A stretch of 23,708 bases of DNA, taken from positions 1 to 23,708 of the forward strand of contig JBCCEJ010000089.1 in the NCBI GenBank assembly GCA_039030335.1. The letters run 5' to 3'. Shown piece by piece: positions 15,622 through 23,463 of this stretch (the first letter of the stretch is position 1; the number at the start of each line of letters is the position of its first letter). Source of the stretch: JBCCEJ01 sp039030335 (GTDB taxonomy: Bacteria > Pseudomonadota > Gammaproteobacteria > HK1). Made by a program: the position numbers and the translations under genes. The notes beneath the pieces are model-generated. The model was not told the origin of the DNA. It saw nothing but the letters and a program-made list of their open reading frames with translations, and made no database searches.

Positions 15622-16215
15622 TCAGTTTGCCAGCTGCACGGCAAGCGTCGCGACGCGCTTTCCGAGCGCGGTGCAAAGCGCGGTCTCGGTAGCGTCCATC
15701 GTCCGCTCGCCGTGTGCACCCGACAGGTACCCGGCCCCGTATGGAGAACCCCCGCCCTCGGTATCTCTCAGTCCAGCCTCGGTGTAAGGCAGACCGCAGA
15801 CCACCATGCCGTGATGCATCAACGGCAACATCATCGAAAGCAGTGTGGATTCCTGCCCGCCGTGCGGACTGCTGCTGGCTGTGAATACACCCGCCGGTTT
15901 CCCGCAGAGCGCCCCGCTCAGCCATAACTCGCTGGTGCCGTCCAGAAAGTACTTGAGCGGCGCGGCCATGTTGCCGAAGCGGGTTGGACTGCCGAGTACC
16001 AGGCCGTGGCAGCCGCGCAGTTCCTCGAGCGTAGCGTACGGAGGACCTTCAGCCGGGACGGGTACGGCCCCGGTTTCCGCCTGGGATCGGATCGGCGGCA
16101 CGGTGCGCACCTGGGCGGCCGCTCCGTCGACCCCGTCGATACCTCGCGCAATCGCCGTCGCCATCGTCGCGACGTGCCCGTGTGTCGAGTAGTAGAGGAC
16201 CAGGATCTCGCGCAT
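15622..16215 (-). CDS. wrbA: NAD(P)H:quinone oxidoreductase, WrbA type
   Basis: A 197-residue flavodoxin-like protein, close to the usual 198 of WrbA, a tetrameric FMN-dependent quinone reductase. Motifs: VLYYSTHGHVATMA at 6-19 (FMN phosphate loop), GSPTRFGNMAAPLKYFLD at 75-92, and SSPHGGQESTLLSM at 115-128, followed by HHGMVV. The ATG at 16215 is preferred; a TTG at 16221 would add two residues. No clear Shine-Dalgarno. It lies downstream of and converging on the hda-hydrolase run; a wrbA gene close to hda is also seen in Pseudomonas-like genomes. Confidence 0.94.
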   Translation of the reverse strand: MREILVLYYSTHGHVATMATAIARGIDGVDGAAAQVRTVPPIRSQAETGAVPVPAEGPPYATLEELRGCHGLVLGSPTRFGNMAAPLKYFLDGTSELWLSGALCGKPAGVFTASSSPHGGQESTLLSMMLPLMHHGMVVCGLPYTEAGLRDTEGGGSPYGAGYLSGAHGERTMDATETALCTALGKRVATLAVQLAN

Positions 16216-16493
16216 GCTCAAGTGCTCTGGCGTCTTCGTTTGGCAGATTCCATCAGCGGTGCACGAACGCCTGGCCGGGCGCCGCCGGACAATCGTCGCC
16301 GTTATCCCTGCGCGGCGGACCTTTCACGGTAGGCAGCTGAAAACGACGGCAACTCGGCCTTGCCGCCCGGCTGGTGCACAGGGTACCGTAGCTGCCGCCA
16401 CTACGGCACGCTCTCGCCCGCGTCAGGACCGCGCAATTAGCGTCGGTCCCTGGTGCTCGCCTCGAAGGCAATCTATCAGGCATTTCACCATCT

Positions 16494-16946
16494 ATGACCC
16501 CAGTTCATTTCCGACTTCTGCTGCTGGTCGTGCTGCTCCCGTTTCTACAGGCGTGTGCCACGGCGCCCGCGCAGGAGATGAGCGAAGCTAGACAGGCGAT
16601 ACAGGCGGCGGTTGCGGCCGGGGCCGACGAACTCGTAGCTGGAGATGTGGATCGGGCCCGCACCTTCATGACAGGCGCGGAAGAGGCGCTGGTGCTTGAG
16701 CAATACAAGCGCGCGCGTACCGCAGCCCTGGCGGCGAAACGTACTGCGTTGCTGGCCCACAAGGTGGCCGTCAGCATTCAGACTGCGGAGCAGCTTGCTG
16801 ACACGGCGAACGGCCGAGGGCTCGATGTCTCCGCGGCCCGGGCGTCGCTTGCGTCTGCGCGCCGTGCGGCCGAGGCCGGCGCTTCCACTGAAGCGATTCG
16901 GGCCGCGGAAACTGCCTCGCGCTTGCTGCGCGCCCAGCTCGAGTAG
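16494..16946 (+). CDS. DUF4398 family lipoprotein
   Basis: A 150-residue predicted lipoprotein. The signal peptide is short (about 20 residues) with lipobox LQAC and Cys21; Ala at +2 points to outer-membrane sorting. The rest is Ala-rich and almost entirely alpha-helical, with the heptad-like spacing of Ala, Glu and Arg (for example ARTAALAAKRTALLAHKVAV) found in DUF4398 proteins, which are usually periplasmic and often occur with OmpA-like domains; no OmpA domain is present here. It diverges from wrbA across 278 bases, in which I see no convincing promoter, and converges with the PilZ-like gene 13 bases away. Confidence 0.85.
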   Translation: MTPVHFRLLLLVVLLPFLQACATAPAQEMSEARQAIQAAVAAGADELVAGDVDRARTFMTGAEEALVLEQYKRARTAALAAKRTALLAHKVAVSIQTAEQLADTANGRGLDVSAARASLASARRAAEAGASTEAIRAAETASRLLRAQLE

Positions 16947-16959
16947 ACCCGGACGGCAC

Positions 16960-18513
16960 CTACGACATCGCAGCGCCTTCGACGTGCTCGACACCGGGGG
17001 TCAATTCGACCATCCGCCCAAGCCGCAGTGGCACTGCCTGCTCACCGAAGGCGGCCTCGGCTTCCAGTTCTGACCTGAAGGTGCCGCGGGGCACGATCAG
17101 CGAAACCTTGGAGGTGTCGCTCGACGCCAGCACCAGCGCCGCGCGCTGCTGCAGGTTGCCGACTGCGTCGCTGTAGCGCAGCCGGACCGGACGGGAGTTG
17201 GAACTGAGCAACTCGATACCCACACTGTGTTCGCCGTGTTGATTGACCGCCAGCCAGCGAACCAGTCCGACGGCCCATTGAACGCCCGCTTCGCCAGCCT
17301 GCAACCCAACCAGTTCGCCGACGAGCGGTATCGCGAGTGGCCGGACGGTTCGGGTGAGGCAGACGCCGCGTTGGGAGCTGTTCTTCAGCTGCCACGTATC
17401 GGTGCCGTACAGGCTCCGGAGCGGGATCGTGTCTTCCGGGTCGACGTCTTCGATGTCGATGGCATCTTCTTCACCGCTTGGCGGCGGGCGCGCGGCTGAC
17501 GATTGCTCGGATTCACCGCCGCTGAAGTGGTGGACGGTCGACAATCCGACCGCCAGTCGAATGTCGCCGCTGGAGGCCATCCGTTCGTCAGCGCGCCTCG
17601 GCGGGTCCTCCAGGGCTTTGACGACGATCGGCAGGCTCACATCACTCACGAAATCAGCGCTCGCTCGAATGGCGGCGCTGATCTGACGGGTGTCGATGAC
17701 ATAAGCCTCGGCGGGCAGGCCGTTCGAATACTCGGCAGCGTGACGCGGCGGACCGTCGTGTTCGGGGTCGAGCACCAGTGCATTGGCCGGTACCGCCCCC
17801 GACGGCGGGCTCAGCTGTATTTCATCCTCGAACTGGCCGAGGTGGGTAAAGACCCGCCAGACCTGCCCATACCCGAGGTGGAGCGGATCCACAGCGCTCA
17901 ACAGCGCGATGCGCCCATACGTCAGCCCGGCGCCATCGCGCAGTTCTGGCCGCGCGGCGTCGGTGCCCACACGCGCATCGGTGAATCCGTGTTCGTCGGC
18001 GAACGCGAACAGTTCATGCAGTTCGGGCCATATGTCCGGCAATGCGGGCAGATATTGGTGATAGCTTTGCAGTAGCACATAGGTCAGAAAATGCAGCGCT
18101 CGCTGGGTGGCGAGACGCGCCAACTTCAGTCCCCCGAAAATCGTGCGCCGCTCGGCGGTCTCCGCAAGCAGCAGTTTGTATCCGAGAGCCATTTGCTGGG
18201 CCACTTGCCGGGCCGCATCGGCCTCGTCCCGATAGCGTTCGAAAGCCGCGGCCGACTGCTGCGGACTCAAACCGCCCTGGCGGTCCAGCATCCGGGTATA
18301 TGGTCCGACGGCCACTTCCAGCAAGTCGGCCCGGACGTTCGCGCGAAGCGGCGCCCGATTGATTGCCCCCACGCGGTCGAACAGCGCTCTGTAGACGCGA
18401 AGCGGATCGGCGAATGGCAGACCTTCGGCCCACTCTTCCATGAAGACTTTGCGTGTTTCGAGGCCCGGATCAACCTCGTTCGACACCTGCGGGATGCGCA
18501 GGCGCAGGCTCAC
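16960..18513 (-). CDS. Large protein with helical N-terminal domain and degenerate PilZ-like C-terminal module
   Basis: A 517-residue cytoplasmic protein without signal or membrane segment. The N-terminal half (about 1-230) looks helical (GLPFADPLRVYRALFDRVGA at 31-50, then ALGYKLLLAE near 109-118 and ALHFLTYVLLQSYHQYLPA near 139-157). A low-complexity acidic and Pro/Ser-rich linker spans about 330-365. The C-terminal part (about 366-517) resembles a PilZ barrel: NSSQRG at 378-383 fits [DN]xSxxG, followed by VGELVGL and VGLVRWLAVN, then SVGIELL. The arginine pair RxxxR expected before it is not visible. The start is GTG at 18513 with an excellent GGGAGG ribosome site. It follows proS by 57 bases and may be cotranscribed. 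Relation to c-di-GMP is inferred; binding may be lost. Confidence 0.75.
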   Translation of the reverse strand: MSLRLRIPQVSNEVDPGLETRKVFMEEWAEGLPFADPLRVYRALFDRVGAINRAPLRANVRADLLEVAVGPYTRMLDRQGGLSPQQSAAAFERYRDEADAARQVAQQMALGYKLLLAETAERRTIFGGLKLARLATQRALHFLTYVLLQSYHQYLPALPDIWPELHELFAFADEHGFTDARVGTDAARPELRDGAGLTYGRIALLSAVDPLHLGYGQVWRVFTHLGQFEDEIQLSPPSGAVPANALVLDPEHDGPPRHAAEYSNGLPAEAYVIDTRQISAAIRASADFVSDVSLPIVVKALEDPPRRADERMASSGDIRLAVGLSTVHHFSGGESEQSSAARPPPSGEEDAIDIEDVDPEDTIPLRSLYGTDTWQLKNSSQRGVCLTRTVRPLAIPLVGELVGLQAGEAGVQWAVGLVRWLAVNQHGEHSVGIELLSSNSRPVRLRYSDAVGNLQQRAALVLASSDTSKVSLIVPRGTFRSELEAEAAFGEQAVPLRLGRMVELTPGVEHVEGAAMS

Positions 18514-18570
18514 GAAGCGCCTCCCGCAACGGGCACGTGTGGTGACAACATCGTAAGGCCCCGGACGCTG

Positions 18571-20301
18571 TCAGGATGAAGAACAGGCGTTGATTTCATG
18601 GTCGAGCCGCGCGCGGATCCATCCGACGATTTCGTCCCTGGCGACGTTGCAGGCCTCATCGGTGCGGCGCGACTTGTACTCCACTTCGCCATTGTCGAGG
18701 CCGCGCTCGCCGAGGACGATACGGTGAGGAATGCCGATCAGTTCCACATCGGCGAACATGACGCCGGGGCGCAGCCGCCGGTCGTCGAATAACACTTCGA
18801 TGCCGGCTGCGGTCAACTCGGCGTACAGCGCCTCAGCAGCGTCGCGCAGGCGCATCGACTTGTGCATGTTCATCGGCAGCAATGCCACCTGATAGGGCGC
18901 GATCGCGCTCGGCCAGATGATGCCGCGATCGTCGTGGTTCTGTTCGACCGCGGCAGCTGGAATACGGGTGATACCGATACCGTAGCAGCCCATCTCGTAG
19001 GGCCTCGCGTGGCCGCCTTCGTCCAGACAGGTGGCGCCCATCGCCTCACTGTATTTGGACCCGAGTTGAAAGATGTGACCCACCTCGATGCCGCGCGCAA
19101 TCTGCAGTGCGCCGTCGCCAGCCGGCGATGGGTCGCCCTCTTCGGCGTTACGCAGGTCGACCGACTCGGGCGACGGCAGGTCGCGACCCCAGTTGACGTC
19201 GCACAGGTGAAAGCCGTCCCGGTTGGCGCCACAAATGAAGTCAACAGCCGCCGCTGCCGCGTGGTCCACGTAGACGGGTATGTCGAGACCGACTGGCCCC
19301 ACCGACCCCGGTTCGGCCCCGGTCAACGCGCGCACCTCCGGCGGCTCCGCGAACTCGAGCGGGAGGCCGACGCCCAGCAGCCGGCTGGCCTTGATCTCGT
19401 TTAGCTGGTGTTCACCGCGCAGCACCAGCGCAGCGACCCCGTCCGCCGACCTGACCAGCAGTGTCTTCAGACAGCGTTCAGCCGGCACATCGAGGAATGC
19501 GGCCAACTCTGCGATGGTGTGTACGCCCGGCGTCGCGCGTTCGGCCGCTTCGTTGCCGCAGGGTGTCTCATCGATGTCCCGGGCATGCGTAGAGACGAGT
19601 TCCACGTTTGCGGCGAACTGACCGCCTTCGCTGAATGCGATGGCGTCTTCGCCAGAGGCTGCGAGGACGTGGAACTCCTGCGAACGGCTGCCGCCGATCG
19701 CGCCGGAATCGGCGTCGACAACGCGGAAATCAAGGCCGAGTCGCTCGAACACCCGGACGTAGGCGTCGTGCATCACCGCGTAGCTCCGTCCGAGTCCTTC
19801 GCGGTCCAGATCGAACGAGTAAGCATCCTTCATGACGAACTCGCGGGCTCGCATGACGCCAAATCTCGGTCTTACCTCATCCCGGAACTTGGTCTGAATC
19901 TGATAGAGATTCAGCGGCAGTTGCTTGTAACTGCGCACGTCCCGCCTGGCGATATCGGTGATCACCTCTTCGTGGGTCGGGCCGACGCAAAAATCTCGCT
20001 CGTGGCGATCCCTCAACCGCAGCAGTTCCGGGCCAAAAACCTCCCATCGACCGGATTCCTGCCAGAGTTCTGCTGGTTGAATCGACGGCATCACGACTTC
20101 CTGTGCACCGGCCCTGTCCATCTCCTCACGCACGATGTTCTCCACCTTGCGCACAACGCGCAGGCCCAGCGGGAGCCAGGTGTAGAGACCTGCTGCGAGT
20201 CGCCTTACCATCCCGGCACGAATCATCAGGCGGTGGGACACGATCTCGGCCTCGGCCGGATCTTCTTTGACAGTTGCGAGCAGCAGACGCGACGCGCGCA
20301 T
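18571..20301 (-). CDS. proS: Prolyl-tRNA synthetase (bacterial type with editing domain)
   Basis: Class II aminoacyl-tRNA synthetase, 576 residues, charging tRNA-Pro. The N-terminus (MRASRLLLATVKEDPAEAEI) and GLYTWLPLG at 38-46 match the bacterial family. Motif 2 region is at about 135-162 (TKFRDEVRPRFGVMRAREF), motif 3 at about 440-455 (YGIGITR), and the anticodon-binding domain fills the end (LLPMNMHKS near 474-482, DDRRLRPGVMFAD near 506-518). An insertion of roughly 230-395 is the YbaK-like editing domain that clears Ala-tRNA-Pro, with the catalytic Lys279 (CLKT). The ribosome site GAGG lies seven bases before the ATG. No truncation or odd substitution seen. Confidence 0.97.
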   Translation of the reverse strand: MRASRLLLATVKEDPAEAEIVSHRLMIRAGMVRRLAAGLYTWLPLGLRVVRKVENIVREEMDRAGAQEVVMPSIQPAELWQESGRWEVFGPELLRLRDRHERDFCVGPTHEEVITDIARRDVRSYKQLPLNLYQIQTKFRDEVRPRFGVMRAREFVMKDAYSFDLDREGLGRSYAVMHDAYVRVFERLGLDFRVVDADSGAIGGSRSQEFHVLAASGEDAIAFSEGGQFAANVELVSTHARDIDETPCGNEAAERATPGVHTIAELAAFLDVPAERCLKTLLVRSADGVAALVLRGEHQLNEIKASRLLGVGLPLEFAEPPEVRALTGAEPGSVGPVGLDIPVYVDHAAAAAVDFICGANRDGFHLCDVNWGRDLPSPESVDLRNAEEGDPSPAGDGALQIARGIEVGHIFQLGSKYSEAMGATCLDEGGHARPYEMGCYGIGITRIPAAAVEQNHDDRGIIWPSAIAPYQVALLPMNMHKSMRLRDAAEALYAELTAAGIEVLFDDRRLRPGVMFADVELIGIPHRIVLGERGLDNGEVEYKSRRTDEACNVARDEIVGWIRARLDHEINACSSS

Positions 20302-20323
20302 GGATGTGCCTCAGTCGGGGTTC

Positions 20324-20329
20324 AGTGTA
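20324..20329 (-). promoter_or_regulatory. Possible -10 box for proS
   Basis: On the minus strand this reads TACACT (four of six against TATAAT), 23 bases before the proS ATG, with no clear -35 element. Next to it, 20331-20338 and 20345-20353 form a GC-rich hairpin (GCGCCCGT against ACGGGGCGC, one bulged base) downstream of the DUF4124 stop; it has no T-tract on the minus strand, so it is a poor intrinsic terminator. Confidence 0.3.
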
Positions 20330-20356
20330 GGCGCCCGTAAGTGCACGGGGCGCGGG

Positions 20357-20800
20357 CTATTTGCAGAACTCTTTTACCTGTGCCTGGGCTTCGTCCTTTT
20401 TCGCCTGCAGGCCGTCGGAATCCAGATAAAAGAGCTTGCCATTGGCGTCGGTCGCCTGCACCCGCGGCGAGTTGTTCAGGATCTCAAGATTTTTCTTGGC
20501 CTGGGAGCAATTCTCCTGCTCACGTTTGGCGAGCGCGTCAGCCTCGTCCTTGCCCTTGTCGAGCAATTGCTTGTTCTGGCGGGAATTCTGGGCCTTATTG
20601 CGCAACGCTTCCAGTCGCTTCTGGGCTTCTTCGTTGGAAACTGACCGGGCGCGGTTCTTGAGTTCCCGAACCTTCTGGCCCTTGGGCTTGGTCTGGCTGT
20701 AAACGACCTTGCCGTTCTCGTCTACGTACTTGTAGATCTTGGCACTGGTCATGCACGGTATCAGCGCGCAGATTGCGATGATCAACAGCTTGTTTGACAT
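20357..20800 (-). CDS. DUF4124 domain-containing periplasmic protein
   Basis: A 147-residue exported protein. The signal peptide (MSNKLLIIAICALIPCMTSA) has a likely cleavage after Ala20; Pro before Cys16 argues against a lipobox. The DUF4124 domain follows at about 21-50 (KIYKYVDENGKVVYSQTKP), a small beta element common in gammaproteobacterial envelope proteins. Residues about 55-108 are charged and helical, perhaps coiled coil, and a second short segment with a D-x-N-G-x-x-x-Y pattern (DANGKLFYLD, 118-127) ends the protein. Cys98 and Cys146 could form a disulfide. The gene is Lys- and Gln-rich, less GC-biased in amino-acid content than its neighbours. It precedes proS by 55 bases on the same strand. 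Confidence 0.88.
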   Translation of the reverse strand: MSNKLLIIAICALIPCMTSAKIYKYVDENGKVVYSQTKPKGQKVRELKNRARSVSNEEAQKRLEALRNKAQNSRQNKQLLDKGKDEADALAKREQENCSQAKKNLEILNNSPRVQATDANGKLFYLDSDGLQAKKDEAQAQVKEFCK

Positions 20801-21006
20801 GACGGTTATCCCCAGAGGCTCGCTTGCCCCTCATAGTCGTCCGCACATCGTCAGCCTTTACGTGCGGCCAGTCTGCAGACGCGGTCACAAGCCCCCACTC
20901 GCAATCCCGGGCGCCCCGGAATCCGCGTCTGACGCCACAACCCCGGGAGTTTAGACCAAAGCTGCGGACCGTGCCCGCGGAGGTCTGGTGCATACGCCGC
21001 GCTGCC

Positions 21007-21035
21007 TTGACCTCAGGCTGGCAGCGCTATATTTT
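21007..21035 (+). promoter_or_regulatory. ilvB: Sigma70-like promoter for ilvB-ilvN
   Basis: TTGACC at 21007-21012 matches the -35 consensus in five of six positions. Overlapping -10 candidates are TATATT at 21028-21033 (five of six, spacing 15) and TATTTT at 21030-21035 (four of six, spacing 17), in an AT-rich patch. Transcription would begin about 21040, leaving a leader of about 100 bases before the ilvB GTG at 21145. The rest of the gene-free region 20801-21006, GC-rich, shows nothing else I can name. Confidence 0.55.
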
Positions 21036-21047
21036 GAATCGTTTTTC

Positions 21048-21094
21048 GAGGCGCCGTTCGGTCGCCTCCGCGGCGCGCCGTCTACGGGCGCGCC
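21048..21094 (+). promoter_or_regulatory. Two stem-loops in the ilvB leader
   Basis: Stem 1: GAGGCG (21048-21053) pairs with CGCCTC (21063-21068) across a nine-base loop. Stem 2: GGCGCGCC at 21072-21079 pairs with a second identical, self-complementary copy at 21087-21094 across a seven-base loop. No T-tract follows, so this is not a standard intrinsic terminator. Placement just after the predicted transcription start suggests a structured leader that may affect ilvB expression; this is inference. Confidence 0.4.
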
Positions 21095-21144
21095 ACATCC
21101 TTATCATCAACGTTAACTGCCATAGCTTTGCGAGGGGCAACACT

Positions 21145-22866
21145 GTGGAACTCACTGGCGCGCAGATCGTCTGCCATTTTCTTGAAGACCAGGGCGTCGA
21201 GTACATCTTCGGCTATCCGGGCGGTGCCGTCCTGCACATCTACGATGCGCTCTACAAACAAGAGAACATCAAACACATCCTGGTCCGCCACGAGCAGGGC
21301 GCGACCCATATGGCCGATGGCTACGCGCGGGCTACCGGCAAGACCGGCGTCGTGCTGGTCACTTCCGGCCCCGGGGCCACCAACGCGGTCACTGGCATCG
21401 CCACTGCGTATATGGATTCTATTCCCATGGTCGTCATCACCGGTCAGGTGCCGACGGCCGCGATCGGCAGCGACGCTTTTCAGGAAGTTGACTGCATCGG
21501 CGTCACGCGCCCGTGTGTGAAGCACAACTTCCTGGTGAAGGACGTTCGTGAACTCGCCGAAACCATGCGCAAGGCCTTCTATATCGCGGAGACCGGCAGG
21601 CCCGGCCCCGTGGTCGTGGACATTCCCAAGGACGTGACGGCCCACACCTGCTGGTACGAGTACCCGGCCGAGGTGGCGATGCGCTCCTACAGTCCGGCGT
21701 CGCGCGGACACCCGGGGCAGATCAAGAAGGCGATGGAACTCATCCTGAATGCCAAGCGCCCGATGATCTACGCCGGCGGTGGGGTGGTCCTGAACGATGC
21801 GGCGGACGAATTGACTGAGTTCGCCCATCGCATCGGGGCACCGACCACGCTCACACTGATGGGTCTGGGCGCTTTCCCCGCGAGTGACAAGCAGTTCGTC
21901 GGCATGCTCGGCATGCATGGGACGTACGAAGCCAATATGGCGATGCACGACTGCGACGTGCTGGTCGGAATTGGAGCCCGGTTCGATGACCGGGTGGTTG
22001 GTGACCCTCGAAAATTCTGTCCCAACGCGAAGATCGTGCACATCGATATCGATCCGTCTTCCATATCCAAGACCGTGCAGGTCGACGTTCCTATCGTCGG
22101 GCCCGTCAAGGGCGTGCTGGCGGAGCTGAATGCGCTGCTCGCAGCGTCGAACCGCACTCTCGATGCAGATGCGCTGTCAGCCTGGTGGAACAAAGTTGAC
22201 GAATGGCGCGGCGTCGACTGCCTGCAGTACGCCGCGTCCGAAACGCTGATCAAGCCGCAGTCGGTGATCCAGGCTCTGCATGAAGTCACCGGCGGCGAGG
22301 CGTACATCACGTCGGATGTGGGGCAGCATCAGATGTGGGCAGCGCAGTTTTATCACTTCGACAAGCCTCGCCGTTGGATCAACTCGGGCGGGCTGGGAAC
22401 GATGGGATTCGGCTTGCCCGCTGCCATAGGTGTGCAGTTCGCCCATCCTGATGCGACCGTCGCGTGTGTTACGGGCGAGGGCAGCATCGTCATGTGCATC
22501 CAGGAACTGTCCACTGCCAAGCAGTACGGTCTGCCCATCAAGATCATCAATTTGAACAACCGCTACCTCGGCATGGTGCGCCAGTGGCAGGAGTTCATGT
22601 ACGAGAGCCGAGAGTCCCACTCGTATCTCGATTCGTTGCCGGACTTTGCCGCGCTGACGGAGAGCTTTGGTCACGTCGGTATGCGCATCGACAACCCTGG
22701 TGATGTGGAAGGTGCGTTGCGCGAGGCGTTCGCGATGAAAGACCGGCTGGTCTTCATGGATTTCATTACCGACCAGTCTGAGAACGTCTATCCGATGATG
22801 TTGGCCGGTAGTGGTCACAACGAGATGCGCCTGTCTGAACTGTGCCGCGACCGGGAGCTTGCCTGA
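21145..22866 (+). CDS. ilvB: Acetolactate synthase large (catalytic) subunit, IlvI/IlvB type
   Basis: ThDP-, Mg- and FAD-dependent enzyme catalysing the first common step of valine, leucine and isoleucine synthesis; 573 residues, close to E. coli IlvI. Features: GAQIVCHFLEDQGVEYIFGY at 5-24, RHEQGA with the ThDP-activating Glu50, SGPGATNAVTGIATAY at 74-89, and the ThDP/Mg motif GEG at 444-446 ending in NLNN. GEG in place of GDG is common in proteobacterial homologues. Start is the GTG at 21145, backed by GAGGGG eight bases upstream and by family alignment; the frame is open back to 20824 but that part is not protein-like for this family. Directly followed by ilvN, four bases after the stop. 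Confidence 0.96.
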   Translation: MELTGAQIVCHFLEDQGVEYIFGYPGGAVLHIYDALYKQENIKHILVRHEQGATHMADGYARATGKTGVVLVTSGPGATNAVTGIATAYMDSIPMVVITGQVPTAAIGSDAFQEVDCIGVTRPCVKHNFLVKDVRELAETMRKAFYIAETGRPGPVVVDIPKDVTAHTCWYEYPAEVAMRSYSPASRGHPGQIKKAMELILNAKRPMIYAGGGVVLNDAADELTEFAHRIGAPTTLTLMGLGAFPASDKQFVGMLGMHGTYEANMAMHDCDVLVGIGARFDDRVVGDPRKFCPNAKIVHIDIDPSSISKTVQVDVPIVGPVKGVLAELNALLAASNRTLDADALSAWWNKVDEWRGVDCLQYAASETLIKPQSVIQALHEVTGGEAYITSDVGQHQMWAAQFYHFDKPRRWINSGGLGTMGFGLPAAIGVQFAHPDATVACVTGEGSIVMCIQELSTAKQYGLPIKIINLNNRYLGMVRQWQEFMYESRESHSYLDSLPDFAALTESFGHVGMRIDNPGDVEGALREAFAMKDRLVFMDFITDQSENVYPMMLAGSGHNEMRLSELCRDRELA

Positions 22867-22870
22867 CATC

Positions 22871-23362
22871 ATGCGTCGTATTATTTCCATGCTCCTGGAG
22901 AACGAGCCGGGCGCGCTGGCGCGCGTCGCGGGCTTGTTCTCCGCGCGCGGCTACAACATTGAATCCTTGACGGTGGCGCCCACCGAAGACGCTTCGATGT
23001 CGCGATTGACGCTGGTGACCACCGGCGACGAGAACATCATCGAGCAGATCACCAAGCAGTTGAACAAGCTGGTTGACGTCGTCAAGCTGGTCGATCTCAC
23101 CGAAGGCGCGCACGTCGAACGCGAGCTGCTGATGTTGAAAGTACGAGCCACCGGTTCGCAGCGGGCTGAGCTGTTGAGCCTCGTGGAAGTGTTTCGAGGG
23201 CGTGTGCTCGACGTGACCGCCACGACTCTGATGATCGAACTGACCGGCACGGGTGAAAAGCTCGACGCTTTCGTGCAAGTCGTCGATGAGAAGATCATCC
23301 AGGAACTGGCGCGTTCCGGGGCGATGGGTATGGGGCGCGGCGAGAAGAGCTTGCGGGTCTGA
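22871..23362 (+). CDS. ilvN: Acetolactate synthase small regulatory subunit
   Basis: The 163-residue regulatory partner of the large subunit, conferring valine feedback inhibition and raising activity; same length as E. coli IlvH. An ACT domain opens the protein (RRIISMLLENEPGALARVAG at 2-21, then RGYNIESLTVAPTED near 26-40), and a C-terminal domain of about 80 residues follows (ELLMLKVRA, then VFRGRVLDV and TGTGEKLDAF). The ATG at 22871 is chosen by family alignment; the frame is open upstream within ilvB. It forms an operon with ilvB. The ilvC gene often found next is absent; a psd-like gene follows. Confidence 0.96.
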   Translation: MRRIISMLLENEPGALARVAGLFSARGYNIESLTVAPTEDASMSRLTLVTTGDENIIEQITKQLNKLVDVVKLVDLTEGAHVERELLMLKVRATGSQRAELLSLVEVFRGRVLDVTATTLMIELTGTGEKLDAFVQVVDEKIIQELARSGAMGMGRGEKSLRV

Positions 23363-23463
23363 CGACCACGGTCTGCGCCGCACAGACGGCGAGGTCAGCG
23401 GAGTCGCTGCTTCTCGGCCTGTTCAAAGACGACCATGGGCTCGGCCCCCGGGGACCATCTTAA

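Noticed and set aside
22474..22482. GEG in place of GDG at the ThDP motif of IlvB as a loss of function.
   Set aside because: GEG at this place is usual in many proteobacterial acetolactate synthases and still provides a carboxylate ligand.
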